Assembly (NCBI GenBank): GCA_024637045.1
Contig: JAGXFX010000018.1
Location: forward strand, 67,817 to 105,155
Direction of reading: 5' to 3'
From: Soehngenia sp.
GTDB taxonomy: Bacteria > Bacillota > Clostridia > Tissierellales > Tissierellaceae
Length of the DNA stretch: 37,339 nucleotides
Shown: in pieces, positions 16,582 through 23,759 of the stretch
Position numbering within the stretch: position 1 is the first letter of the stretch
Layout of the letters: each line of letters starts with the position of its first letter
Notes under the pieces: model-generated
Seen by the model: only the letters and a program-made list of their open reading frames with translations
What the model was told of the DNA's origin: nothing
Database searches by the model: none
Program-made: the position numbers and the translations under genes

Positions 16582-17193
16582 ATGCATCAATACAAAGGTA
16601 AACTGATAATACACACGGGCTCCATGTTTTCAGGCAAGACATCAAGTCTCGAGAAGGAAGTAAAGAGATTTATGATTGCAGGGTACAGAACTGTTGCCTA
16701 TAAACCATCTGTGGACAACAGATATCCAACATCTGAAATTGTAACACACGACAAGACTTCTTTGGAAGCAATTCTTGTTGATGACATAGATTACCTGTTG
16801 AAGCATTGTGAAAAGAGCAATCCGGAGGTTGTGGCAATAGATGAGGTACAATTCTTGGGAGGGAGCATTGACGAAATTCTGGAAGGAGTCAATTCACTAC
16901 TAAGTAAAAACATAACGGTTATAGTCGCGGGTCTGGATATAGATTTTTCAGGCAGACCATTTGAAATACTAAAAGAGCTTATGCCAATTGCTGATTATTT
17001 GACCAAGCATCATGCAGTTTGTGTAAAATGTGGAACAGATGCCTGGGTAAGCCACAGAAAGACCAAAGAAACAGAAAGGGTAGTAATTGGTGCAACAAAG
17101 GAATATGAACCTTTATGCAGATCGTGTTTCCTCAAAGATAAGAAAAAAGAAGATGCTATTGTAAATAAGAATCAGGTAACATTCATTGAGTAA
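16582..17193 (+). CDS. tdk: Thymidine kinase (type II)
   Basis: Phosphorylates thymidine to dTMP in the pyrimidine salvage pathway. The P-loop is GSMFSGKT (13-20). The Walker B-like segment VVAIDEVQF contains the catalytic glutamate E88. The C-terminal lasso domain binds structural zinc through C147 and C150 (CVKC) and C179 and C182 (CRSC), with the thymidine-binding lasso between them. At 203 residues it has the usual bacterial length. The start has AAGGAGGG 7 bases upstream. It is a single-gene unit between a terminator and a promoter on the left and a palindromic terminator on the right. Confidence 0.95.
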   Translation: MHQYKGKLIIHTGSMFSGKTSSLEKEVKRFMIAGYRTVAYKPSVDNRYPTSEIVTHDKTSLEAILVDDIDYLLKHCEKSNPEVVAIDEVQFLGGSIDEILEGVNSLLSKNITVIVAGLDIDFSGRPFEILKELMPIADYLTKHHAVCVKCGTDAWVSHRKTKETERVVIGATKEYEPLCRSCFLKDKKKEDAIVNKNQVTFIE

Positions 17194-17195
17194 AA

Positions 17196-17225
17196 TAATG
17201 GGATGACAATTGTCATCCCATTAAC
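17196..17225. terminator. Palindromic terminator between converging genes
   Basis: A perfect 28-base palindrome (17196-17223), each half being TAATGGGATGACAA or its complement. On the minus strand it is followed by TTTTA, so it can end the DUF4097 operon; on the plus strand the T run is missing, but the stem would still be strong. Confidence 0.7.
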
Positions 17226-17229
17226 TATA

Positions 17230-18264
17230 CTATTCAAAAAGTGTTATATTTCCTGAAGAACTTGTAAGGCCCATATTGTTGGAACCTTCCTCCAGAGTCA
17301 TCCTAAGATTGTTTCCATCATTTTGTATTGATTTTGCAGAACCTTCATAAGAAATTCTTCCTGACGAAGTTGTTGCTTTCACTTCCAGCGAAAGTCCTTT
17401 TAATGGACCACTGCGGATATTTCCTGAGCTTGTGGTTACTTTTATATCACCCAAAGGAACAATTGGACTAAAGGAAACATTACCAGAACTACTGGCTATT
17501 GAGATTTTGCCAGTTGATGAAAAGATTTCAATTTCCCCTGAAGAAGACACAATTCTGGTCTCTGATCCCAAGAGTTGACCAATTCTAATGTTTCCGGAAC
17601 TGGATTCAATATTGACAACACCAGCATATATAAGTTCAGCTTCAAAATCAGCAGATGAAGATTTAAAATCAAGGCTTCCATCAAAGGTTGAAGGTAAGTA
17701 AACGTCCAACTGAAGATCAGACTGAGAAACAGTGAATCCACCGCTTTCGGGTGTCACTGATACCTTTATGCTGTTGCCAAGATCTTGAATATCCAGAGAA
17801 ACATCCCTATTTGACTTGTAACTTCCATTTAAAGAAGCAACAATTTCATCATTGTCTGATGTATAAACTCGAGTGTTTGCAAATGTACTGTTAATTGAAA
17901 TTGAGTTGACATCTTCCGTAAGTACCATATTTTTTGAATCATCAGCTTCATATGATTTCAGATTGGAGAAAATATTAATGCGTTCAAAAAAGCTTATGTC
18001 TTGAATTCCTACTACAGTTTTTTTCCCATCCTCAACTACTTCAATTCCATTCCAATTGATTGAAACGGATTTTCCATTCTCATTTACCATTATTCCGTTC
18101 GAGCCAATTTCAATAGTATCTCCGTTGTTAGTTATTTCTATTCCCCCTTCTCCTGTAATATCGTCAATATTGAAATCGTCTATATAAAGAAGAGAATACA
18201 TTCCCACTCCAGTTGCAATCAGGACTACTCCTGCGAGTATTAGGGATAATCTTTTTAAATCCAT
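17230..18264 (-). CDS. DUF4097 family beta-strand-repeat protein with N-terminal anchor
   Basis: A 344-residue protein with one N-terminal transmembrane anchor (about 8-27) and a long extracytoplasmic part. The C-terminal 200 residues form a repetitive beta structure with a recurring T/S-SSGN/R-I motif (ESSSGNIRIG, SSSGEIEIF, ASSSGNVSFS, TTSSGNIRSG, TTSSGRISYE, LTSSSGNITLF), the mark of the DUF4097 beta-helix-like fold. Residues 51-82 hold two copies of a separate 16-residue repeat built on NGI-x-V-x-E-x-GK. It is the last gene of a PadR-DUF1700-DUF4097 operon, a common cassette in Firmicutes that is associated with envelope or antimicrobial stress; the biochemical role is unknown. Confidence 0.85.
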   Translation of the reverse strand: MDLKRLSLILAGVVLIATGVGMYSLLYIDDFNIDDITGEGGIEITNNGDTIEIGSNGIMVNENGKSVSINWNGIEVVEDGKKTVVGIQDISFFERINIFSNLKSYEADDSKNMVLTEDVNSISINSTFANTRVYTSDNDEIVASLNGSYKSNRDVSLDIQDLGNSIKVSVTPESGGFTVSQSDLQLDVYLPSTFDGSLDFKSSSADFEAELIYAGVVNIESSSGNIRIGQLLGSETRIVSSSGEIEIFSSTGKISIASSSGNVSFSPIVPLGDIKVTTSSGNIRSGPLKGLSLEVKATTSSGRISYEGSAKSIQNDGNNLRMTLEEGSNNMGLTSSSGNITLFE

Positions 18265-18275
18265 ATAATTTCCTC

Positions 18276-18851
18276 CTAACTATTTATAACTTTTTTATTC
18301 CATTCAATATACATTGAAGCGAGCCTGTAGAATAGTTTGCTCAGACCAATTCCCAGAATAAAAACCAATGCTCCAAGAGCACTTAAGCTGATTCCAAAAG
18401 CCAGAGAAGTAAGCATTCCAGGAGCAAATCCTGCAACAAAACTCGTAAAGGGAGCACCAATCATTAATCCCACTCCACCGACAACAAAACCAATACCAGC
18501 TCCAAAGATACCTACGATAATTCCAAGCACTCCCACCACTGGTCCTGCCAGGAATACAATATTAAGTACCAGCAACAATAGGATAATCAGAAATCGTTTT
18601 ACACCGTCATCAGCTGGCCCTGCTGAAGCGGGATTTGGATTTACTTGTTCTTCTGGATTAATTGTGCTCATTATGCTTTCTGCTACTTCTTTTGGAGAAC
18701 CCAGTTCAGAAGATATTTCATCATCCGTTTTACCTTTATCCCGCCCAATATTAAAATGTTCTTCATAGTCAAGTAATACTTCTCTCAGTTCACTTTCGCT
18801 TAATCCATCAAGATAAGATCTAAGCTTGTTTAAATATTCATTCCTGGTCAT
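18276..18851 (-). CDS. DUF1700/HAAS-domain membrane protein
   Basis: A 191-residue protein. The first 60 residues are the HAAS helical domain ([14 protein letters not shown] onward, ending [13 protein letters not shown]), which is usually fused to, or encoded with, proteins controlled by PadR regulators. After a proline-rich linker, residues 85-180 hold about four glycine- and alanine-rich transmembrane segments. GTG at 18860 is in frame but overlaps the ribosome site AAGGGGTG; ATG at 18851 is spaced 8 bases from it and is preferred. The gene overlaps the end of the padR gene by 14 bases and ends 11 bases before DUF4097, so all three are one operon. Its job is probably sensing or signal relay at the membrane together with PadR, by analogy. 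Confidence 0.85.
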   Translation of the reverse strand: MTRNEYLNKLRSYLDGLSESELREVLLDYEEHFNIGRDKGKTDDEISSELGSPKEVAESIMSTINPEEQVNPNPASAGPADDGVKRFLIILLLLVLNIVFLAGPVVGVLGIIVGIFGAGIGFVVGGVGLMIGAPFTSFVAGFAPGMLTSLAFGISLSALGALVFILGIGLSKLFYRLASMYIEWNKKVINS

Positions 18852-19164
18852 CAGACACACCCCTTAACAATAAATTGACACCGTTCACAAAGTTCTCCCA
18901 TTCCTCCTGAAGGACTAAGAGTACATCCCGCCCCTTCTCCGTTAGTTTATAATACTTTCTTGGAGGGCCCTCTTGAGATTCCTCCAAATATGTCGTTACA
19001 TAACCATCACTTCTAAATCGTCTAAGGAGAGGGTAGATGGTACCTTCAGAAATTTTAATAAACCGGGAGATGTTTTCAACCAATTCATACCCATAATAAT
19101 CTTTTCTGTTCAGCAATGTGAGAACACATAGCTCAAGAACTCCTTTTTTGAATTGTATATTCAT
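18838..19164 (-). CDS. PadR family transcriptional regulator
   Basis: A 108-residue winged-helix repressor of the short PadR-s2 type. The DNA-binding part is visible in [19 protein letters not shown] followed by the recognition helix region [12 protein letters not shown] and the wing [15 protein letters not shown]; the C-terminal helix for dimerisation is short. An in-frame ATG 33 bases upstream exists, but AAGGGGA is spaced 7 bases from ATG 19164, so the shorter form is chosen. It heads the operon with DUF1700 and DUF4097 genes, which it probably represses together with itself. A 6-base-arm dyad in its promoter region is a candidate operator. Confidence 0.9.
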   Translation of the reverse strand: MNIQFKKGVLELCVLTLLNRKDYYGYELVENISRFIKISEGTIYPLLRRFRSDGYVTTYLEESQEGPPRKYYKLTEKGRDVLLVLQEEWENFVNGVNLLLRGVSDDQE

Positions 19165-19187
19165 GGCTAATCCCCTTTCACAGCTAT

Positions 19188-19220
19188 AACATATCATACA
19201 CTACCTTATAATGCAAGGTA
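19188..19220 (-). promoter_or_regulatory. Promoter and candidate PadR operator
   Basis: On the minus strand, TTGCAT, a 17-base spacer and TATGTT form a possible promoter. Its -35 lies inside an inverted repeat TACCTT-N7-AAGGTA (19202-19220), a symmetric site suited to a dimeric repressor. Autoregulation is usual in this family; binding here is inference. Confidence 0.4.
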
Positions 19221-19223
19221 CTA

Positions 19224-19256
19224 AATAAAAAAAATAGGAGAAAATTTCTCCTATTA
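19224..19256 (-). terminator. Intrinsic terminator of rodA
   Basis: On the minus strand, AATAGGAGAAA / TTTCTCCTATT forms an eleven-pair stem with a one-base centre (the inner pairs would open) followed by about eight T. It includes the rodA stop codon and separates rodA from the downstream padR operon. Confidence 0.85.
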
Positions 19257-20363
19257 CTCAAAGCTCAGTCCTTCTCTGTGTAATCCAACACTTAACACAA
19301 TTCCTATGGAAATAAGATTTATCAGTTGGAAAGTTCCGCCATAGCTCATAAAGGGAAGGGGTATTCCTGTGATAGGCATCAAGCCTATAGTCATTCCAAC
19401 ATTCTCCCATATATGAAAAAGGAACATTGCAGCTAAACCGACTGACATAAACGATCCGAATTTATCCGGGCTGTTTCTGGCAATTCTTATGATTCTGTTG
19501 ATCAATACAAAATATAGAAGTATAAGTATACTACCACCGACAAAGCCCAGCTCCTCTGCAAGAACTGCAAAAATGAAATCCGTCTGCTTTTCAGGGATAT
19601 AATTGAACTGCGTTTGTGTTCCCTGGAAAAGTCCTCTTCCGAAAAGCTTGCCGCTGCCAATTGCAATTCTGCCTTGAATAGCTTGATATCCAGTGTCGTT
19701 GGTATCTCTTTCGGGGTCTAAAAAGTTGAAGATTCTATTTTTTTGAAAAACATCTAGTCTGGACCATAGCACAGGAAGACTCAAAAGCCCAATAGTCATC
19801 GCGATTCCTATGTACTTCCATTTTACTCCTGCTACAAATAGCATCGCAGCAATAAAGAAGACAAATACCATTGCCGTTCCGGCATCTGGTTGAAGCAATA
19901 TCAACACAACTGGTAAAAAGGCAAAAACCAAAATCTTCAGCAATACAAAAGGTGAATTTATATCATCCTTATGGATGTCCATATACTTTGCCAGAGATAT
20001 TATTAATCCTACCTTAACAAACTCAGCCGGTTGGAATCCAAAGGAACCTATATAAAGCCAGGAGCGTGCACCCCATTGATCATCACCGACACCCATAAAA
20101 AGTACTGCCACAAGCATGGCAACAGATACCAGATAAATTGGTATGTAAAGCTTACCCAAAAACTGAAAATCAAAGAATACCAGAAATAGAATCGCAACTA
20201 ATCCTATAATTGTAGCAATTCCTTGTGTTCTGACAAACCTTATGTTTTCCATACTCAAAGTAGCAGAATAAATAACTACAAGTCCATATACACATAAGAG
20301 AATGACAGTTGCAAGCAATATAAAATCAAATCTCTTAAAAGCTTTTTTTCTAAGATTAAACAT
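19254..20363 (-). CDS. rodA: RodA-type peptidoglycan glycosyltransferase (SEDS)
   Basis: A 369-residue SEDS-family membrane enzyme with about ten transmembrane helices. It polymerises lipid II into peptidoglycan during elongation, working with a class B penicillin-binding protein and MreB. Family motifs are GARSWLYIG followed by FQPAEFVK, LQPDAGTAMVF, the long outer loop with FGRGLFQGTQTQ, and TDFIFAVLAEELGFVG containing the catalytic aspartate, then ITGIPLPFMSYGGT near the C terminus. Length and the absence of long FtsW-type tails favour RodA, although a second SEDS paralogue (FtsW or SpoVE) cannot be excluded. No mre or pbp genes are adjacent; it is a single-gene unit on the minus strand with AAAGGAG as ribosome site. 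Confidence 0.88.
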   Translation of the reverse strand: MFNLRKKAFKRFDFILLATVILLCVYGLVVIYSATLSMENIRFVRTQGIATIIGLVAILFLVFFDFQFLGKLYIPIYLVSVAMLVAVLFMGVGDDQWGARSWLYIGSFGFQPAEFVKVGLIISLAKYMDIHKDDINSPFVLLKILVFAFLPVVLILLQPDAGTAMVFVFFIAAMLFVAGVKWKYIGIAMTIGLLSLPVLWSRLDVFQKNRIFNFLDPERDTNDTGYQAIQGRIAIGSGKLFGRGLFQGTQTQFNYIPEKQTDFIFAVLAEELGFVGGSILILLYFVLINRIIRIARNSPDKFGSFMSVGLAAMFLFHIWENVGMTIGLMPITGIPLPFMSYGGTFQLINLISIGIVLSVGLHREGLSFE

Positions 20364-20390
20364 AAAATCTACTCCTTTACATTAAGATTT

Positions 20391-20399
20391 ATTATATCA
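20391..20399 (-). promoter_or_regulatory. Extended -10 promoter of rodA
   Basis: The minus strand reads TGATATAAT, a perfect TGn-extended -10, 28 bases upstream of the rodA start. No convincing -35 box is seen at 17 bases. Confidence 0.5.
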
Positions 20400-20440
20400 C
20401 AATATGAGTTGTACAAGTAGTGGGTTTAAGGTTAATTATT

Positions 20441-20449
20441 TGGTATAAT
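20441..20449 (+). promoter_or_regulatory. Extended -10 promoter of queG
   Basis: TGGTATAAT, a perfect TGn-extended -10, lies 20 bases before queG. It is divergent from the rodA promoter about 40 bases away. The -35 region is weak. Confidence 0.5.
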
Positions 20450-20468
20450 TGTAGATGGAGGGATTAAT

Positions 20469-21482
20469 ATGCAGAGGGATAAAGTTGTTGAAATAGCAAA
20501 TGATATTGGAATAGAAATAATCGGATTCACTCATCCAGGACCATTTGAAAGAATTGAGGAGCAACTAAAACAAAGAGCTTTAGCTGAAAGATCCACTGAG
20601 TTTGAGGAAAAGGACTTGGATCTAAGAGTGGATCCTAGAAAAACAATGGAAGGATGCAATTCAATAATTGTAATCGGAATTTCTTATAACCTGGAAAATA
20701 AGTATAAAACCAAAGTTGATATCAAAGGAAGCTTATCAAAATCGTCCTGGGGTAGAGATTATCATTTTGTGCTTAAGGACAAAATGGAATCACTTGTCAC
20801 CGAAATGAAGAAGAGTTTTGACTTTAATCATAAGCTCTTTGTCGATACGGGCCCACTAATCGACAGAGAGCTCGCATACAGGGCTGGAATTGGATACTAC
20901 GGGAAAAATTGCAGCATAATCAATTCTGATTATGGATCGTTTATTTTTATAGGCTATATCTTAACTGATTTGGAATTGGAAATTGATGATTATCAAATAA
21001 AAAGTCAATGTGGTGATTGTACTTTATGCTTAGATGCCTGTCCCACAGATGCCTTGGAGTCTCCTGGAATACTTAATCCCAAGATATGCATATCTTACTT
21101 GACCCAGACCAAGGAACTAATATCTGAGGAATTATCATCAAGAATGGGTATAAAAATTTATGGATGCGATACTTGTCAGTCTGTGTGTCCTAAGAACAGG
21201 GATATTCAGTTATCATCCCATCAGGAGTTTAACCCTGTAAAGACAGGAGGAGTAATTGACATAGAAGAACTTGTACTTATGTCAAAAAAACAATTCAAAG
21301 AGAAATATGGTGACATGGCTGGAAGTTGGAGAGGTAAAACAGTTCTATTAAGAAATGCAGTTATTGCTTTGGAGAATATTGGAGCTCAGAATCATATAGA
21401 CCTTATAGAGACAATAGACAAAAAGAATGTAAAACTTTTAAAACCTTATTGTTCTAGAATATTAAAAAACATGGTAGAATAG
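20469..21482 (+). CDS. queG: Epoxyqueuosine reductase
   Basis: QueG is the cobalamin-dependent iron-sulfur enzyme that makes the last step of queuosine synthesis in the wobble position of certain tRNAs. The N-terminal part has GISYNLENKYK and the WGRDYHFVLK segment, followed by VDTGPLIDRELAYRAG and GIGYYGKNCSII (substrate and cobalamin region). Two 4Fe-4S clusters are bound by C181, C184, C187, C191 and by C207, C233, C236, C240. The C-terminal 70 residues correspond to a HEAT-like tRNA-binding part, somewhat shorter than in the 380-residue family members. The start has GGAGGG upstream. Kbl follows after 55 bases with no terminator visible, so they may be co-transcribed. It is one likely consumer of the B12 imported by the transporter at 28 kb. 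Confidence 0.93.
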   Translation: MQRDKVVEIANDIGIEIIGFTHPGPFERIEEQLKQRALAERSTEFEEKDLDLRVDPRKTMEGCNSIIVIGISYNLENKYKTKVDIKGSLSKSSWGRDYHFVLKDKMESLVTEMKKSFDFNHKLFVDTGPLIDRELAYRAGIGYYGKNCSIINSDYGSFIFIGYILTDLELEIDDYQIKSQCGDCTLCLDACPTDALESPGILNPKICISYLTQTKELISEELSSRMGIKIYGCDTCQSVCPKNRDIQLSSHQEFNPVKTGGVIDIEELVLMSKKQFKEKYGDMAGSWRGKTVLLRNAVIALENIGAQNHIDLIETIDKKNVKLLKPYCSRILKNMVE

Positions 21483-21537
21483 CAAATGTCGTTTTCAAAA
21501 TTAAGATTAAGTTTAAAACCTTTAAGGAGGGATTTTA

Positions 21538-22725
21538 GTGTCAAATGTACATGAACTGGGATTTCTAAAGGAAAAGATTCAAGAACTCAAGGATCAAGGA
21601 GTATACAGAAAACTACCTGTAATGGAATCCGCAAGTGATGCGGAAATAATACTAAATGGAAAGAAGGTTATAAACCTTTCTTCAAACAACTACCTTGGAT
21701 TTGCAAATCATCCCAGAATGAAGAAAGCAGCCATTGAAGCAGTTGAAAAATATGGAGTAGGTTCAGGTGCTGTTCGTACAATTATTGGAAACATGGATAT
21801 TCATGAAAAACTTGAGGACACTCTTGCTAAGTTCAAAAGAGAAGAAGCAGCATTTATTTATCAATCTGGATTTAACTGCAACGCTGGTACAATTCAAGCA
21901 ATAACAGAAGCAGGTGATTTAATAATATCTGATGAGTTGAATCATGCTTCCATTATTGACGGTGCAAGACTTTCCAAGGCAGCAAAGACTATTTACAAAC
22001 ACTCTGACATGGAGAGCCTGGAAGAGGTGTTGAAGGAGAACAAGGGAAAACACAGAAATATGCTGATTATCACTGATGGTGTGTTCAGTATGGATGGAGA
22101 CATTGCAAAACTACCGGAAATTGTAGAATTAGCAGAAAAGTATGGTGCCATGACCTATGTGGATGATGCTCATGGTTCAGGAGTGCTTGGTGAAAGTGGA
22201 AGAGGTACCGTCGATCATTTCGGACTTCATGGAAGAGTAGATTTTACAATAGGAACATTATCAAAGGCAATAGGAGTAATCGGTGGTTACGTAGCAGGTT
22301 CAAAGACCATGTATGAATGGTTAAGCCATAGAGCAAGACCTGTTCTTTTTTCAACATCACTTCCGCCAGCTGCAGTAGGTCCAATTACAGAAGCTTTGAA
22401 TATGCTTATGGAATCCACTGAGTACACAGATAAACTGTGGGACAACGCAGCTTATTTCAAGAAAAAGATGGGTTCACTTGGATTTGATACAGGAAACAGT
22501 GAAACACCAATAACCCCAGTTATAATCGGTGATGAAGCTAAAACAATGGAGTTCAGCAAGAGACTTCTTGAAAAGGGAGTATTTGTATCAGGAATTATTT
22601 TTCCGACAGTTCCAAAGGGAACTGGGAGATTAAGATGCATGGTAACAGCAGCTCACACTAGAAAACAGCTTGACAATTCCGTGGAAGAATTCAGACAAGT
22701 TGGTCAAGAAATGGATATACTGTAG
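21538..22725 (+). CDS. kbl: Glycine C-acetyltransferase (2-amino-3-ketobutyrate CoA ligase)
   Basis: A 395-residue alpha-oxoamine synthase of PLP fold type I. Kbl interconverts glycine plus acetyl-CoA with 2-amino-3-oxobutyrate, the second step of threonine breakdown by threonine dehydrogenase. Visible parts are [11 protein letters not shown] (46-56), SDELNHAS (131-138), [10 protein letters not shown] (179-188), [10 protein letters not shown] (209-218) and the PLP lysine K243 in GTLSKAIG. Close relatives are 8-amino-7-oxononanoate synthase (BioF), and the N-terminal extension before NLSS favours Kbl. The start is GTG behind AAGGAGG. No tdh gene is adjacent. In a glycine-reducing organism it could supply or consume glycine; direction is not determined by the sequence. 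Confidence 0.88.
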   Translation: MSNVHELGFLKEKIQELKDQGVYRKLPVMESASDAEIILNGKKVINLSSNNYLGFANHPRMKKAAIEAVEKYGVGSGAVRTIIGNMDIHEKLEDTLAKFKREEAAFIYQSGFNCNAGTIQAITEAGDLIISDELNHASIIDGARLSKAAKTIYKHSDMESLEEVLKENKGKHRNMLIITDGVFSMDGDIAKLPEIVELAEKYGAMTYVDDAHGSGVLGESGRGTVDHFGLHGRVDFTIGTLSKAIGVIGGYVAGSKTMYEWLSHRARPVLFSTSLPPAAVGPITEALNMLMESTEYTDKLWDNAAYFKKKMGSLGFDTGNSETPITPVIIGDEAKTMEFSKRLLEKGVFVSGIIFPTVPKGTGRLRCMVTAAHTRKQLDNSVEEFRQVGQEMDIL

Positions 22726-22734
22726 CAGTGCTCT

Positions 22735-22764
22735 AAAGAGGGGAAATCTCCCCTCTTTTCTTTA
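22735..22764 (+). terminator. Intrinsic terminator after kbl
   Basis: A nine-pair stem (AAGAGGGGA / TCCCCTCTT, loop AATC) runs into TTCTTT. Confidence 0.85.
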
Positions 22765-22817
22765 CCTCTAAAATAGTATACTATGAGTATAGGAAATAGA
22801 TTACAAGAGGTGGGATT

Positions 22818-23099
22818 ATGATAATTGGTGCGTGTTCAATTAAATTGCATATATTTGAAGTCTATTCACTCAAGGAAAAAAGACAGGTGATTAAGAGTAT
22901 TCTTGGTAGACTACAATCCAGATTTAACATATCTGTGGCTGAAGTAGATTATTTTGATACATGGCAATCTTCTGTTATTGGGTTTGCCTGTGTATCCAAT
23001 GAAACAGCTCATGTAAGAAGTATTATAAATAATGTAATAAGATTTGTGGATTTGGATGGAAGAGTGGAGATAATTGACCATGAGATTGAAATTCTATAG
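22818..23099 (+). CDS. DUF503 domain protein (YlxP-like)
   Basis: A 93-residue protein covering a whole DUF503 domain: an N-terminal MIIGACSIKLHIFEVYSLKE strand-helix, KRQVIKSILGRLQ and the RFNISVAEVDYFDTWQ segment, then a terminal strand ending HEIEIL. In Bacilli its homologue YlxP is encoded in the nusA-infB-rbfA operon and may be a ribosome-associated small protein; here it sits beside endonuclease III instead, 9 bases upstream of it. The ATG has AGAGGTGGG upstream. The function is unknown. Confidence 0.85.
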   Translation: MIIGACSIKLHIFEVYSLKEKRQVIKSILGRLQSRFNISVAEVDYFDTWQSSVIGFACVSNETAHVRSIINNVIRFVDLDGRVEIIDHEIEIL

Positions 23100-23108
23100 G
23101 AGAATGAC

Positions 23109-23759
23109 ATGAGAAAAAGACTGACTAAAAGTGAAAAAACTGAAGTTTTGGAAATACTCGATGAACTGTATCCTGAGGCAAAAGCAGAATTGAACTATAA
23201 TAATCCTTTTGAACTTCTGATAGCAACAATTTTATCAGCTCAATGCACTGATGTCAGAGTAAACAAGGTTACTGAAGAGATGTTCAAGGAATTGAAGAAG
23301 CCTGGTGATTATATTGGAATTGGAGTAGAATCCCTCGAAAGAAGGATCAGAAGTTGCGGACTCTCCAAAAACAAGAGTAGGAATATAGTGGGTACTTGTG
23401 GAATGATTCTAGAAGAGTATAAAGGGACGGTTCCAGATACTATTGAAGAACTTATGAAGCTGCCAGGAGTTGGCAAAAAAACTGCAAATGTAGTTGCGAG
23501 CAATGCCTTTGGTATACCAGCTATAGCTGTTGATACTCATGTGTTCAGAGTATCAAATCGAATTGGACTTGCAGCATCAAAGAATGTTGAAAATACGGAG
23601 AAGGACTTAATGAATAGTATACCTAAACAAAGATGGACAAAGGCACATCATCAGTTGATTTTTCATGGAAGAAGGGTTTGCAAGGCAAGAAAACCACTTT
23701 GTGAAGATTGCTCTGTTAATGTTTATTGTCTTTATTATAAGAACGGGGTGGGGAATTGA
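23109..23759 (+). CDS. nth: Endonuclease III
   Basis: A 216-residue bifunctional DNA glycosylase and AP lyase that removes oxidised pyrimidines in base-excision repair. The helix-hairpin-helix is LPGVGKKTANVVAS (118-131) with catalytic lysine K124, followed by catalytic aspartate D142 in AVDTHVFRV. The 4Fe-4S cluster is bound by C191, C198, C201 and C207 in the exact C-x6-C-x2-C-x5-C spacing of Nth. The ribosome site TAGGAGA lies 6 bases before ATG. Its stop overlaps the TTG start of the next gene (shared TTGA), so translation is coupled. Confidence 0.95.
   Translation: MRKRLTKSEKTEVLEILDELYPEAKAELNYNNPFELLIATILSAQCTDVRVNKVTEEMFKELKKPGDYIGIGVESLERRIRSCGLSKNKSRNIVGTCGMILEEYKGTVPDTIEELMKLPGVGKKTANVVASNAFGIPAIAVDTHVFRVSNRIGLAASKNVENTEKDLMNSIPKQRWTKAHHQLIFHGRRVCKARKPLCEDCSVNVYCLYYKNGVGN

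Noticed and set aside
18337-18768. Plus-strand open frame of about 143 codons opposite the DUF1700 gene
   Set aside because: It is proline-, serine- and threonine-rich with no domain and no ribosome site, and comes from the mirror of the glycine/alanine-rich transmembrane segments of a well-supported gene.
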